This document shows, piece after piece, positions 7,967-15,734 of a stretch of DNA of 22,894 nucleotides. The position numbers and the translations under genes were made by a program. Under the pieces are notes generated by a model. It was not told the DNA's origin. It did not search any database and saw nothing but the letters and a program-made list of their open reading frames with translations. The DNA comes from Deltaproteobacteria bacterium. GTDB taxonomy: Bacteria; Myxococcota_A; UBA796. Location: contig PALY01000067.1 in NCBI GenBank assembly GCA_002707085.1, positions 1-22,894 of the forward strand. Direction: 5' to 3'. Each line of letters starts with the position of its first letter. The first letter of the stretch is position 1.

Positions 7967-9529
7967 ATGAATCCCAGCGATTTGGTCCAGCAAAGCCGGC
8001 AGCAGACCCAGAAGGGAGACCTTGTCGGGGCTGTAGACACGTTGAGACAGCTTGCCCAGCTTGTCCGAAGCCCAGGGGTACATGCGACCATGGGGGGCCT
8101 CCTGCGGGATTTGTGCGACATAGATGGCGCCCTCGCAGCGTATCAACAGGCCTACGAACTCTCGGGAGATGATGCATACAGGCTTCGTGCTGCACTCACC
8201 ATGCCCCCCATCATGCGATCTCGACAAGCGATCGCTGAAACTCGGACCCGGATGGAAGGTTCACTTCGATCTTTGCTTGCTGAGAATATTCGAATCGATG
8301 ACCCAGTTCGGATGATTCCTCATTTGGCTTTCTATCTTGCCTACCATGGGGAGAATGACCATGATTTGCAGCAACTGATTGCTCAGGTCATTCGGAAAGC
8401 ATGCCCGTCTTTACAGCATACAGCGCCTCACATTGCTGATTGGGGTGGATGTGCTGACCGAAAAGTAGAAGTGGTTTTTGTTTCATCGCATTTGAAGAAC
8501 CACACCATCGGCCGCCTGAATCGAGAGTTGATACGGCTTCTTGATCGCTCGCGTTACCGTGTGACGGTTGTATTTGTGGGTCAACCCAAAGATGCGTTTG
8601 CACAAGAGATAGCAGCGAGCGCGGATTCGGTCGTTGTTGTTTCTCGAAACATTGCAGAAGCTCAATCGACCATTGCAGGCTTGCAGTGTGATTTGCTGTA
8701 TTACACCGATATCGGCATGGACCCGTTCACGTGGCTGCTGGCTCATTCACAATTGGCCCCCGTCCAGTGTGTGACATGGGGTCATTCGATGACCACCGGA
8801 CTCGACACTCTGGATTGTTGGATCAGTGGTAAAGACACCGAAGTCGATACGGGACAAGCCCATTACACAGAGCCATTGGTTCGGCTCACAGACCCAACTG
8901 TGACCTATCGTCGCCCCGTACTGGATGGACCTGTTCCGAGCCGACGGGCCCTTGGGATGCCATCTGAAGGGACGATTTACTTGTGTCCTCAGACGACCTT
9001 CAAGCTTCATCCAGACTTTGATCCGGTCATGGGAGAAATCCTGCGGAGAGACCCAACAGGGCATATTGTCCTTCCGTCTCCACGTGTTCCATCATGGAAG
9101 TCGGTTCTGTTTGAACGAATGCGTCCTCACTTTGATGTGAATCGTCTGGTGTGGCTGCCTTCCGCTCCTCATCAGCAGTTTTTGGCGACTTTGGCGGCAG
9201 CAGATGTGTTGATCGATCCAATCATCTACGGTGGATGCAACACATCCTTGGAAGCGTTGGCCATGCGCACCCCCATTGTGACGCTACCGTCTCCATTTTT
9301 GAGAGATCGATATACTGCTGCTTGGTATCGGTGCGTGGGTGTGACCGATTGCATCGTCGAAACCAAAGAAGAATATGTAGATTTGGCAATTCGGCTTGGT
9401 CAGAATCCGAGCTTGCGGTCTTCCATCATGGATCGAGTAGCGGAAAACGATGCCGTACTCTTTGATAATCCTCGTGCTGTTCGAGAACATGAGGCTTTGT
9501 TTGAGAAACTGCTGGCAGACAAAAGCTGA
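7967..9529 (+). CDS. TPR/GT41 (O-GlcNAc transferase, SPINDLY-like) glycosyltransferase
   Basis: 520 residues. The N terminus (1-75) is helical with TPR-like spacing. The linker PPIMRSRQAIAETRTRM (80-96) is the conserved P-x-I-x-x-S...R-x-R segment found before GT41 domains. The catalytic region starts at VEVVFVSSHLKNHTIGRL (167-184), equivalent to the S-x-D-F-x-x-H-x-x-G segment of OGT. LAPVQCVTWGHSMTTGLDTL matches LAPVQ-x-x-W-x-G-x-x-x-TTG, and DPIIYGGCNTSLEALAMRTP matches the sugar-nucleotide-binding D-x-x-Y-x-G-x-T-T-x-x-E-A-L motif, with Cys-Asn in place of the usual Thr-Thr. It probably transfers a hexose or HexNAc to Ser/Thr of proteins or to a glycan. The ATG at 7967 lacks a clear ribosome site, and a TTG at 7943 is the alternative. 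Its stop lies one base from the converging CotH-like gene. Confidence 0.86.
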   Translation: MNPSDLVQQSRQQTQKGDLVGAVDTLRQLAQLVRSPGVHATMGGLLRDLCDIDGALAAYQQAYELSGDDAYRLRAALTMPPIMRSRQAIAETRTRMEGSLRSLLAENIRIDDPVRMIPHLAFYLAYHGENDHDLQQLIAQVIRKACPSLQHTAPHIADWGGCADRKVEVVFVSSHLKNHTIGRLNRELIRLLDRSRYRVTVVFVGQPKDAFAQEIAASADSVVVVSRNIAEAQSTIAGLQCDLLYYTDIGMDPFTWLLAHSQLAPVQCVTWGHSMTTGLDTLDCWISGKDTEVDTGQAHYTEPLVRLTDPTVTYRRPVLDGPVPSRRALGMPSEGTIYLCPQTTFKLHPDFDPVMGEILRRDPTGHIVLPSPRVPSWKSVLFERMRPHFDVNRLVWLPSAPHQQFLATLAAADVLIDPIIYGGCNTSLEALAMRTPIVTLPSPFLRDRYTAAWYRCVGVTDCIVETKEEYVDLAIRLGQNPSLRSSIMDRVAENDAVLFDNPRAVREHEALFEKLLADKS

Positions 9530-9530
9530 A

Positions 9531-11201
9531 CTATAGCTCTTGACCGAAGTACCAATCTCTTTCGTCGAAGGTCAGCGAATAGCCATTTGGAACTTCTAGC
9601 CATTGGTCTTCGGTGTAGGTCAGCAATCCATGGATCTCATACTCATCGTCCTCAAAGACGATTGAAGTGGTTTCACCGAAGATGAAGAAGCGGCCATCGA
9701 TGCCCGTTTCTTCGGCCGTACATCCTTCTCCGCTTACGATTCGTAGATCCGATAGGGTCATACCCATGGCGAAACTACAGTCATCTCCACAGTCTTCTAT
9801 AGACTCCAGATCAACAAGGTCCGCTTCCATTTCACACCCAGAACCATCTTCTCCAATGCGGTAATAGCTGAACTCACCGCTGCTTTCGCCGAGGGGAATA
9901 TAGGCTCCCCACTCACTTTCCTGATTGTCGTCAAAACCATCGCAAAAGTCCCCGCGTAGCGGTGTGTCCCATACTTCAGGACCCGAGTCGATTTCCTCTC
10001 GGATTCGTTCGCCATGTTCGGCGATATATTCGATGGTTTCGTGCATGGCATCACGCACATCGTCCTCTTCATCTTCTGAGATTTGAGGTCCGATAACGCT
10101 GGCCATTTCGATCACGGATTGTTCAAAAGCTTCGACATCCCAGTGGGTGTCCAGAAGCGACTGCAATCGATTGAGGTACAACTCTTGTCCTTCGGTACTC
10201 AGATACATGCGGCGAGCAAGCAATCCAGCCGCATTGATGGACCGCGGCGCAACTTTGTCTTCAAACAGCATGTAAGGACCCACAAATGTTCCGTCTGTTC
10301 CCCAAGGAAGGAAGTGGGTCAATCCTGATTCTGGGTCTTCATACAGATAATAATTGTTGGTATTTCCCGCGTATCCATCCCAGTGAGCGGTCATGGTTTC
10401 AACCGCCCAGAAAGTGAGGAATGCGTCCATGTCTAGAACCGCTTCCAACTGTTCGACGAGTTCATCATCGGGTGCTTCAAGTGCAGTCGCTATGGCATTG
10501 ATGGGTCGATGAGTGGGTTCGTCTTCATTGGTTTTTTGTTCAAATGTGCCGTCCCACCCTTCTCGGAAGTCGCTCAATGTTCCTTCATAGAGGTATCCGT
10601 CATTGTCGTCGAAGTGACGGCCAATCAGTTGTTTCTTCATGCTTTCGACATTGACGTATATGCCTAGATTTTCTCCATTCAGGAACACTTGAGCGAAGTT
10701 GCATCTTGGAGCGGGTGTGCCGGCCGCTGTTAAAAGATCATAGGCAAGACATTGACGAATATAGGACTCATCTTGAATGGAATTGTTCAATGTCAGTCTT
10801 TCGGAATCTAAGAAGGTTTGGTCCTCGACAAATTTATCAAATTTGAGTTTGAGTGAAGGCTTTTCTTCATCCATGGAACCCACAAAACCTTTCTTTCGGA
10901 TTCCAACATTATCGAAGGTTTCACCGTCGATGGTGATGGCAGCAGAGAACCAAGTAAAGGGCGATTCTGGCCAGTCGCATTCATCGTTTAGATACACATC
11001 TCCACGATCCTGGAATCGCAAGACATCCCAATCATCGTTGTTGATTTCAATGTGGACATCCAAAAGATGGGAGCGCTCAAAGATTTCATCGGTTCGATCG
11101 CTTTCGGAGTCTTCCACATCCTCTTTGGGGCTTGTACAGCCGATGAACCCTACAGCGAGTGCGGTGACCCAGGAAAGAGATGTGGTCTGTGACTGCAACA
11201 T
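9531..11201 (-). CDS. CotH-family (kinase-like) lipoprotein
   Basis: 556 residues. The ATG at 11201 with TTTGGAG upstream gives MLQSQTTSLSW plus a hydrophobic stretch ending FIGC, a lipobox-like Cys22, although the n-region has no Lys or Arg. The CotH fold is recognisable: HLLDVHIEINNDDWDVLR, the KPSLKLKFDKF segment (K-P-S-x-K-x-K-F-D), RLTLNNSIQDESYIRQCLAYDLL, and FLPWGTDGTF, which replaces the usual P-W-D-x-D. CotH proteins of spore coats and of the wider secreted family have atypical kinase folds that phosphorylate extracellular proteins. Retention of the second Asp leaves activity possible. The last ~150 residues form a separate domain with six Cys. The neighbouring lipoproteins, glycosyltransferase and sulfotransferase suggest a cell-surface role. 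Confidence 0.87.
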   Translation of the reverse strand: MLQSQTTSLSWVTALAVGFIGCTSPKEDVEDSESDRTDEIFERSHLLDVHIEINNDDWDVLRFQDRGDVYLNDECDWPESPFTWFSAAITIDGETFDNVGIRKKGFVGSMDEEKPSLKLKFDKFVEDQTFLDSERLTLNNSIQDESYIRQCLAYDLLTAAGTPAPRCNFAQVFLNGENLGIYVNVESMKKQLIGRHFDDNDGYLYEGTLSDFREGWDGTFEQKTNEDEPTHRPINAIATALEAPDDELVEQLEAVLDMDAFLTFWAVETMTAHWDGYAGNTNNYYLYEDPESGLTHFLPWGTDGTFVGPYMLFEDKVAPRSINAAGLLARRMYLSTEGQELYLNRLQSLLDTHWDVEAFEQSVIEMASVIGPQISEDEEDDVRDAMHETIEYIAEHGERIREEIDSGPEVWDTPLRGDFCDGFDDNQESEWGAYIPLGESSGEFSYYRIGEDGSGCEMEADLVDLESIEDCGDDCSFAMGMTLSDLRIVSGEGCTAEETGIDGRFFIFGETTSIVFEDDEYEIHGLLTYTEDQWLEVPNGYSLTFDERDWYFGQEL

Positions 11202-11318
11202 GGTGGATGACTCCAAAACGTTTTGTTCTAGAAGAAGGTACCACTTTCTTGAAGGCCATTTTTAGAGAAGTGTATGAGCACAACAGTACGTCAGCCGAGA
11301 ACGCTTGCTGAAACGATG

Positions 11319-11861
11319 CTAGTCCACAGGGTTGATGGACGCTTCGGATATGTGTCCAGCCTGATCTTGAAGCCAGAGCAATAGCGTTGTGGTGTCATCT
11401 CTTTCGGCGATGATGGCGAAGAAGAGTTCACCTGCAACGGGGTTGTGAAGCACATGAATTCCATCGATACGGAGGTCCAATTCGTGGACTTCGCTTGAAA
11501 ACGCAGCATGACCGAGAACCCGTCCTCCATCCATGTCCATATCGGGATCACTGTAGTTAATCGTGACCTCGATTACGGATCCGAAATCTGGGTATTCATC
11601 CCATTGGGCGCTGACAGAGAGGATGACGGGTCCATCAGGGTGTGGTTCTGTGTCCGGCTCGTCTGTGTCGGTCGGTGTGCCCGTGTCGGCGCCAGTGTCT
11701 CGTTGTCCGCCTGTGTCTATCGGCCCTGTAGAGCCGCTATCGCCTGCTTCTGTCGAGTTACTGACATCTGTTGATCCGGTGTCGTCTGGTGTGTCACGGC
11801 CATCTGATTTGCCCGAGGTGCAGGCAAAGAGCGAGAGCAGGATCCAACAGAAAAAGGGCAC
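11319..11861 (-). CDS. Short lipoprotein with Asp/Thr/Gly-rich linker
   Basis: 180 residues, not recognised. The signal is MPFFCWILLSLFAC (lipobox LFAC, Cys14), followed by a roughly 60-residue low-complexity linker of D-T-G, S-T and T-D units (DTGSTD, DTGADTGTPTDTDE). A C-terminal beta-rich domain of about 100 residues (PVILSVSAQWDEYPD...) may be an Ig- or cadherin-like module. The only usable start is GTG at 11861; it lacks a ribosome site, the n-region has no positive residue, and the codon lies inside the 3' arm of a terminator-like hairpin. Expression may therefore be low or conditional. It lies 40 bases downstream of the MopE-motif lipoprotein on the same strand. Confidence 0.62.
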   Translation of the reverse strand: MPFFCWILLSLFACTSGKSDGRDTPDDTGSTDVSNSTEAGDSGSTGPIDTGGQRDTGADTGTPTDTDEPDTEPHPDGPVILSVSAQWDEYPDFGSVIEVTINYSDPDMDMDGGRVLGHAAFSSEVHELDLRIDGIHVLHNPVAGELFFAIIAERDDTTTLLLWLQDQAGHISEASINPVD

Positions 11862-11885
11862 GGAAACAGTGTACCGCGCCCTTTT
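11851..11885 (-). terminator. Hairpin plus T run after the MopE-motif lipoprotein, overlapping the next start
   Basis: Read on the minus strand, AAAAGGGCGCGG (11885-11874) pairs with CCGTGCCCTTTT over 12 positions with one G-T wobble, leaving a 10-base loop and ending in TTTTT. It begins 16 bases after the stop codon at 11902. The 3' arm contains the GTG start of the next lipoprotein. It has the form of an intrinsic terminator or attenuator and is roughly symmetric, with TTTT on the other strand. Confidence 0.7.
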
Positions 11886-11901
11886 AAAGATGTGGAGAAA
11901 A

Positions 11902-13044
11902 TCAGGATTCGATGGTCAAGTCGTAGAGACCTTCTTCACAGGTGATTTCGTCCCATTCACCTGCGTCGGTGTACACCCGGACGTACCAAGTGTCCCAGTC
12001 ATCTTCCCACCACCAGCCTTCGCCATCCACTTCAAAGTCGTCTTCGACGATGTGGATGCCGCCGTACCCGTACGCAGTTGCGATGGGGTGAGATGCGTCC
12101 CACTCTACGGCGTATACCTCGACAAAATAGTAGGTGTAATCGCTGCCTTCCAAGATAACGGCAATGTCTGGATCTTCGAACCAGTCGTCATCTGCATCCC
12201 ACATGAACCAGTCTTCATCCACGGGGTTGTCCAAGTTCAGGTTGCTGATGGTCACAGATGCGGTGTCTCCACTAAACCAGTCCTCATCAATTTCACCGAG
12301 GTCTACAGCGGTTGTCATGTACTCGTTGGGTTCGTATGCGTCCCAAAATTCGGAGTCAACGTCACCATCACAGTTGTTGTCCAACCCGTCGCACCATTCA
12401 TCTGCACCAGGGTATGTCCAGTAGTCTTCATCATCACAGTCACCGTCTTCAACGGACCATCCATCACCGTCTTCATCGGTGTCGGCATCGGTGTCGGCAT
12501 CGGCATCGGCATCGGCATCGGCATCGGCATCGGCATCGGCGTCTGCATCGGCATCATCCGAGCCACCTTCGATGGTGACGATGACTGTGGCTGACGTGGA
12601 CTCACCGGCGGAGTCTGTCGCTTCCAGAGAAACAGCATGACGGCCTGGCTCCAGCGCATCGGTGGTGAAGTTGACATCACCTGCACCGGACGCTGCGTCG
12701 TCATTTAGGTCTCCTTGAAGGTCGGAACTCCAATTGAGTTCAAGGGTTGCCGGATCATCTAGATCGTCGGTCACGGCTGCAATAAATGTGATGGTGTCGC
12801 CATTTTCAAAGACCTCGCCATCGACGGGAGCCGATATTTCAACAGATGGAGGCAAGTTGTCCGCATCTGCGTCAGCATCGGCATCGGCATCGGCATCGGC
12901 ATCGGCATCGGCATCGGCATCTGCATCTGCATCTGCATCACCAAGATCAAGGTCAAAGCCTGTATCTCCAGCTTTTTCGTCGCCGGAACATGCAGCGATT
13001 GCAAAGGCTAACGTCAGTAAAGTAAGTCGTGTTCGGATGTGCAT
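11902..13044 (-). CDS. Lipoprotein with two (Asp-Ala)n tracts, Ig-like domain and MopE-type metal-binding motif
   Basis: 380 residues. MHIRTRLTLLTLAFAIAAC is a lipoprotein signal (Cys19). The order after it is: a first (Asp-Ala) tract of about 27 residues; an Ig/PKD-like domain (PPSVEISAPVDGEVFENGD ... SATVIVTIEG); a second (Asp-Ala/Thr) tract; and a MopE-type motif with D-x-D-G-D-G-W, GDCDDED, YPGADEWCDG and DNNCDGDVD, which in that family binds copper or calcium. An acidic Trp-rich C-terminal beta domain of about 150 residues resembles a PPC module (NPVDEDWFMWDADDDWFED). It is probably surface-exposed and metal-binding, with the repeats as extended negative stalks. The ATG at 13044 has GAGGTG upstream. 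It sits 94 bases after the other (Asp-Ala)n lipoprotein and may share its transcript. Confidence 0.85.
   Translation of the reverse strand: MHIRTRLTLLTLAFAIAACSGDEKAGDTGFDLDLGDADADADADADADADADADADADADADNLPPSVEISAPVDGEVFENGDTITFIAAVTDDLDDPATLELNWSSDLQGDLNDDAASGAGDVNFTTDALEPGRHAVSLEATDSAGESTSATVIVTIEGGSDDADADADADADADADADADADTDADTDEDGDGWSVEDGDCDDEDYWTYPGADEWCDGLDNNCDGDVDSEFWDAYEPNEYMTTAVDLGEIDEDWFSGDTASVTISNLNLDNPVDEDWFMWDADDDWFEDPDIAVILEGSDYTYYFVEVYAVEWDASHPIATAYGYGGIHIVEDDFEVDGEGWWWEDDWDTWYVRVYTDAGEWDEITCEEGLYDLTIES
12481..12558 (-). repeat. Hexanucleotide repeat encoding second Asp-Ala tract of the MopE-motif lipoprotein
   Basis: Tandem 6-base units, plus-strand GGCATC, encode Asp-Ala on the minus strand (GAT GCC). 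Seven pure copies lie at 12496-12537, flanked by variant units (GGTGTC, TGCATC, GGCGTC) that introduce Thr or synonymous codons. Unit length is a multiple of three, so copy-number change would keep the frame. Confidence 0.95.
12862..12941 (-). repeat. Hexanucleotide repeat encoding first Asp-Ala tract of the MopE-motif lipoprotein
   Basis: Thirteen six-base units. Seven are identical GGCATC copies at 12880-12921, followed by three TGCATC copies. They encode (Asp-Ala)13 directly after the lipidated N-terminal segment. Confidence 0.95.
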
Positions 13045-13138
13045 AGGGCACCTCTATTGGGTTTAGGTGTGTCCTTTTTACAACGATGGCGGGGGCTTCG
13101 TGGTGACGAGTATGTGACCCCTCTGTCACCAGTTTGTG

Positions 13139-14731
13139 TCAGCTTCCACCCTCTGCTGTGCTGGATGCGTCTGTGTCTGTCGTTTCTGGGTCGGTACTGC
13201 CCGTATCTTCGATGGGGTCTGAGGTTGCTCCAGTGTCCGCATCCACATCCGCATCTGGGCAGGCCTCGTCGCTGTACGAGTCGGTGCAAGGCACCCAACC
13301 CTCGGGCGCGCAGGTTGTGGAGAACATGTGGCAATCGGACTCATCAGCACCCGCAGGTTTGGCGTATGAAAGAGCCTCCCCGCAGAACATGGTGATGTCG
13401 ATGCAACCTTCGGCGATATCGGTGGCGTCATAGTCCACGCAGGCACCATCGGTATCGACGGGAAGCCCTGTAATCGGGACACATGCATCATCCGCAACAC
13501 AAGCGGCCCGGTCGAGGTCGGCACAACTCATGACTGAGCCGGTGTCGTCGGCATCGGCATCTGCGTCGGCATCTGCATCTGCATCTGCATCGGTATCGGC
13601 ATCGGCATCTGCATCGGCATCTGCATCTGCATCTGCATCGGCATCTGCATCCGCATCCGCATCCGCATCCGCATCCGCATCCGCATCCGCATCCGCGTCA
13701 GCATCTGCTTCCCACGTCATGTCCGTCAACTCTCTTGAAAGAATAATGGATTCTGTTTCTGTGTCTGTATGCAGCTCTTTCACGAGCCCCATGCCTTCGA
13801 CATACCAAAAGTCAGCACTCGCTGGATAATCGCGTGTGAAGCCGAGTCCAGAAGCGGTGAGTGCCATGATGTATTCAGACTGAATGTGCCATGCCTCTTC
13901 GTACATGACACCCGCAACGGTGACTGAAACAATGCCCAGGTCGGTATATGTTCCACTCACAGGAATGGTTGTGACTGGGATTCCGGTGGCTGGGTACGAC
14001 ATGTCATAGCTGAAGTCCCATGTTGTATCCGTCCCCACAGTACCCGGTTCGTTCAGGTACATGCGTGGTTCTGAGTGGACCATTTCGACCAAGCCAAGTT
14101 CATATGTGTCGTAGCTGATGTCGTGGGCCCACCCGAACGTGTGCATTCCCATCGAACCTTCTAATCCACAGCCCACATAGGTTTCTCCTGCCCATATGGT
14201 GCGGCCGTCTTGAATGAGTTCTTCATGTCGCGCCCAGACAGTGATTCTATCGTCACCCCATTCTACGATTCTTCCTGAAGGAGACTCTACGGATGTAGCA
14301 CTGCCATCGATGAATGTGGCATCGAAGGTCTTGGTCCAGCCAGTACGGTCTACAGGGTCGAACGGATGCGCACAAAAAGTGTAGTCGGGTCCGGGTCCGG
14401 GATCGCCACCATCGGCGTCTGCGTCTGCGTCAGCGTCTGCATCAGCATCGGCGTCAGCATCGGCGTCAGCATCGGTGTCAGCATCGGTGTCTGCATCTGA
14501 ATCTGCGTCAGCGTCAGCGTCTGCATCGGCGTCAGCATCAGCATCGGCGTCAGCATCGGCATCGGCATCTGCATCGGTATCGGCATCGGCGTCAGCATCT
14601 GCATCGGCGTCAGCATCGGCATCTGCATCGGCATCTGCATCCAATTCGTTTCCGTCAATGGAGCCACTGTCTACAGAAGACTTGTCTCCACATCCCACGA
14701 TTGTCATGGCAAAAAATATCCAGCTTCGCAT
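13139..14731 (-). CDS. Lipoprotein with two long (Asp-Ala)n tracts and a Cys-rich C-terminal domain
   Basis: 530 residues. [14 protein letters not shown] is a lipoprotein signal (Cys14). A 75-80 residue Asp-Ala tract with some Thr and Ser follows, then a beta-rich domain of about 230 residues ([13 protein letters not shown] ... [14 protein letters not shown]) with [20 protein letters not shown] second tract of about 55 residues leads to a C-terminal domain with about ten Cys ([19 protein letters not shown] ... [16 protein letters not shown]), ending in a D/T-rich tail. I do not recognise either globular domain. The ATG at 14731 has GGAGAG seven bases upstream and is one base from the stop of the LuxC-like gene, which implies translational coupling. 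Starts up to 200 bases upstream would overlap that gene and lose the signal peptide. Probably an outer-surface protein. Confidence 0.85.
   Translation of the reverse strand: MRSWIFFAMTIVGCGDKSSVDSGSIDGNELDADADADADADADADADADADTDADADADADADADADADADADADADSDADTDADTDADADADADADADADADADADGGDPGPGPDYTFCAHPFDPVDRTGWTKTFDATFIDGSATSVESPSGRIVEWGDDRITVWARHEELIQDGRTIWAGETYVGCGLEGSMGMHTFGWAHDISYDTYELGLVEMVHSEPRMYLNEPGTVGTDTTWDFSYDMSYPATGIPVTTIPVSGTYTDLGIVSVTVAGVMYEEAWHIQSEYIMALTASGLGFTRDYPASADFWYVEGMGLVKELHTDTETESIILSRELTDMTWEADADADADADADADADADADADADADADADADADADADTDADADADADADADADDTGSVMSCADLDRAACVADDACVPITGLPVDTDGACVDYDATDIAEGCIDITMFCGEALSYAKPAGADESDCHMFSTTCAPEGWVPCTDSYSDEACPDADVDADTGATSDPIEDTGSTDPETTDTDASSTAEGGS
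13547..13708 (-). repeat. Hexanucleotide repeat encoding second Asp-Ala tract of the Cys-rich lipoprotein
   Basis: About 27 six-base units. A run of eight identical GCATCC units fills 13647-13694 (Asp-Ala with the GCG alanine codon). The rest is mainly GGCATC and TGCATC (GCC and GCA codons). The GCG block occurs nowhere else in the window's tracts and suggests recent local expansion. Confidence 0.95.
14411..14642 (-). repeat. Long mixed hexa/dodecanucleotide repeat encoding first Asp-Ala tract of the Cys-rich lipoprotein
   Basis: About 38 six-base units encode Asp-Ala with scattered Asp-Thr and Asp-Ser. Unlike the other tracts it mixes GGCATC, GGCGTC, AGCATC and TGCATC. A 12-base higher-order unit, GCATCGGCGTCA, recurs several times. 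It has more synonymous variation than the other tracts and so looks older. Confidence 0.93.
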
Positions 14732-14732
14732 A

Positions 14733-15734
14733 TCAAATCTCTCCAGATGCGCGTTGTAGGCCAGATAGCATTGCTCGTCCATCATGATTTCGAGGAAATG
14801 GTGGTGCTTGCATCCAGCCCAAGGCACAGATCCGGTGGAAATCTTCCCCTGCGAGGGTGGGCGAATCGGTACCGCAGGTAGATAACCATGGCTTTTGTTG
14901 TGCCATGAGGGCCTGAAATTCGGCGGCATCTTGGACCGGGTGAATGATCACCATTCGTGGCAAAGCACTTGGTGTAAAATATTGAGAAGGCAGTGTCACG
15001 ACCGCCCAGTTGGTGCCTTTGTGAACGATGCCCAAGACTTGAGCGAGGCCCAAGCGTCTTCTCCATTCGGGTCCAAGTGCAGGATCGACAGTCCCTCTGG
15101 GCCATTGATGTTCCGCGTTCTGCATGGCTTTTGCGAGGGATGCTGCCAGGGCGACAGGATCGCCTGTCGTAAACACTGCTGTTGGTGCCATGCAGCCGCG
15201 GGTGTCATACCTTGAGACATCGAGTGCGAGTGCAGTCGCCGCATCATCGGGAGAACCGGTCACAAAAGCTACACTGAATCGGTGTCCATACAATGCGTGG
15301 CGAGCAAGCGGTGTTGATTCGGCTACGGTTTTGATGGAGTCATCATCTCCGAAGGCAACGACTGCATCGGTTTTTGGGATCGCTCTGTCCGTACTCCATG
15401 TGATGGGCAAACCTTCTTTCTGCATGTCTTCAACCAAAGCACGAACGAGTGCAGGATCTTGAGAGGGTGCTTTGATGTGAACGGTCGCTCCACCCGCAAG
15501 AGCCAATGCAACCCATTCGATGGGTGAAGAGAACACTCCATAGGCAATGACAAATGCAATGGATCCAGGGATCGGACCTGAATCCTGTAAGGCTGCATTG
15601 ATGCTGTGTACGTTGAGGGGGCGAATCGCCTGATGCAGACACGCCTGGGCATTTTCGGGACTGAGTCCCTGAGATAATGGTCCCGCCTCTCTCGCCCTGA
15701 GCCGCGCCAAGCCCCGAATTACCTGTTCAACCAT
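14733..15734 (-). CDS. LuxC-like acyl-CoA/acyl-protein reductase
   Basis: 333 residues of the aldehyde-dehydrogenase superfamily, LuxC branch, which reduces an enzyme-bound fatty acyl thioester with NADPH to an aldehyde. [20 protein letters not shown] (63-82) and [15 protein letters not shown] (82-96) match the LuxC nucleotide-binding half. [12 protein letters not shown] (129-140) follows. [15 protein letters not shown] (174-188) carries the acyl-accepting Cys181. Canonical LuxC is about 480 residues, so this is a compact form lacking much of the N-terminal region. The ATG at 15734 has GAGGAAG upstream and overlaps the LuxE-like stop by eight bases; a start at 15764 would lengthen that overlap without a better ribosome site. 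It acts with the LuxE-like protein upstream. No luciferase genes are present, so luminescence is not implied. Confidence 0.85.
   Translation of the reverse strand: MVEQVIRGLARLRAREAGPLSQGLSPENAQACLHQAIRPLNVHSINAALQDSGPIPGSIAFVIAYGVFSSPIEWVALALAGGATVHIKAPSQDPALVRALVEDMQKEGLPITWSTDRAIPKTDAVVAFGDDDSIKTVAESTPLARHALYGHRFSVAFVTGSPDDAATALALDVSRYDTRGCMAPTAVFTTGDPVALAASLAKAMQNAEHQWPRGTVDPALGPEWRRRLGLAQVLGIVHKGTNWAVVTLPSQYFTPSALPRMVIIHPVQDAAEFQALMAQQKPWLSTCGTDSPTLAGEDFHRICALGWMQAPPFPRNHDGRAMLSGLQRASGEI

Noticed and set aside
11563..12594. Long plus-strand frame of 343 codons with Gly-Ile repeats
   Set aside because: It lies antisense across two lipoprotein genes that have signal peptides and known motifs. 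Its repeat is a shadow of the Asp-Ala tract, and its start has no ribosome site.
12481..12941. Possible CRISPR array
   Set aside because: Units are six bases with no spacers, in frame with a protein, and there are no cas genes.
13049..13069. CACCT/AGGTG pair that could hide the ribosome site of the MopE-motif lipoprotein
   Set aside because: Only five base pairs with an 11-base loop; too weak to claim a regulatory hairpin.
13102..13130. Inverted repeat GGTGAC ... GTCACC between the two Asp-Ala lipoproteins
   Set aside because: No T run follows on either strand, so it is not an intrinsic terminator. A single 5-6 base arm pair is too little to call an operator.
13530..13829. Plus-strand reading frame rich in Ser-Ala repeats
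   Set aside because: It is the opposite strand of the Asp-Ala hexanucleotide tract; it has no ribosome site and no sequence of interest outside the repeat.
14314..14787. Plus-strand His/Arg-rich frame over the repeat
   Set aside because: Another frame of the same hexanucleotide repeat; composition is an artefact of the repeat unit.
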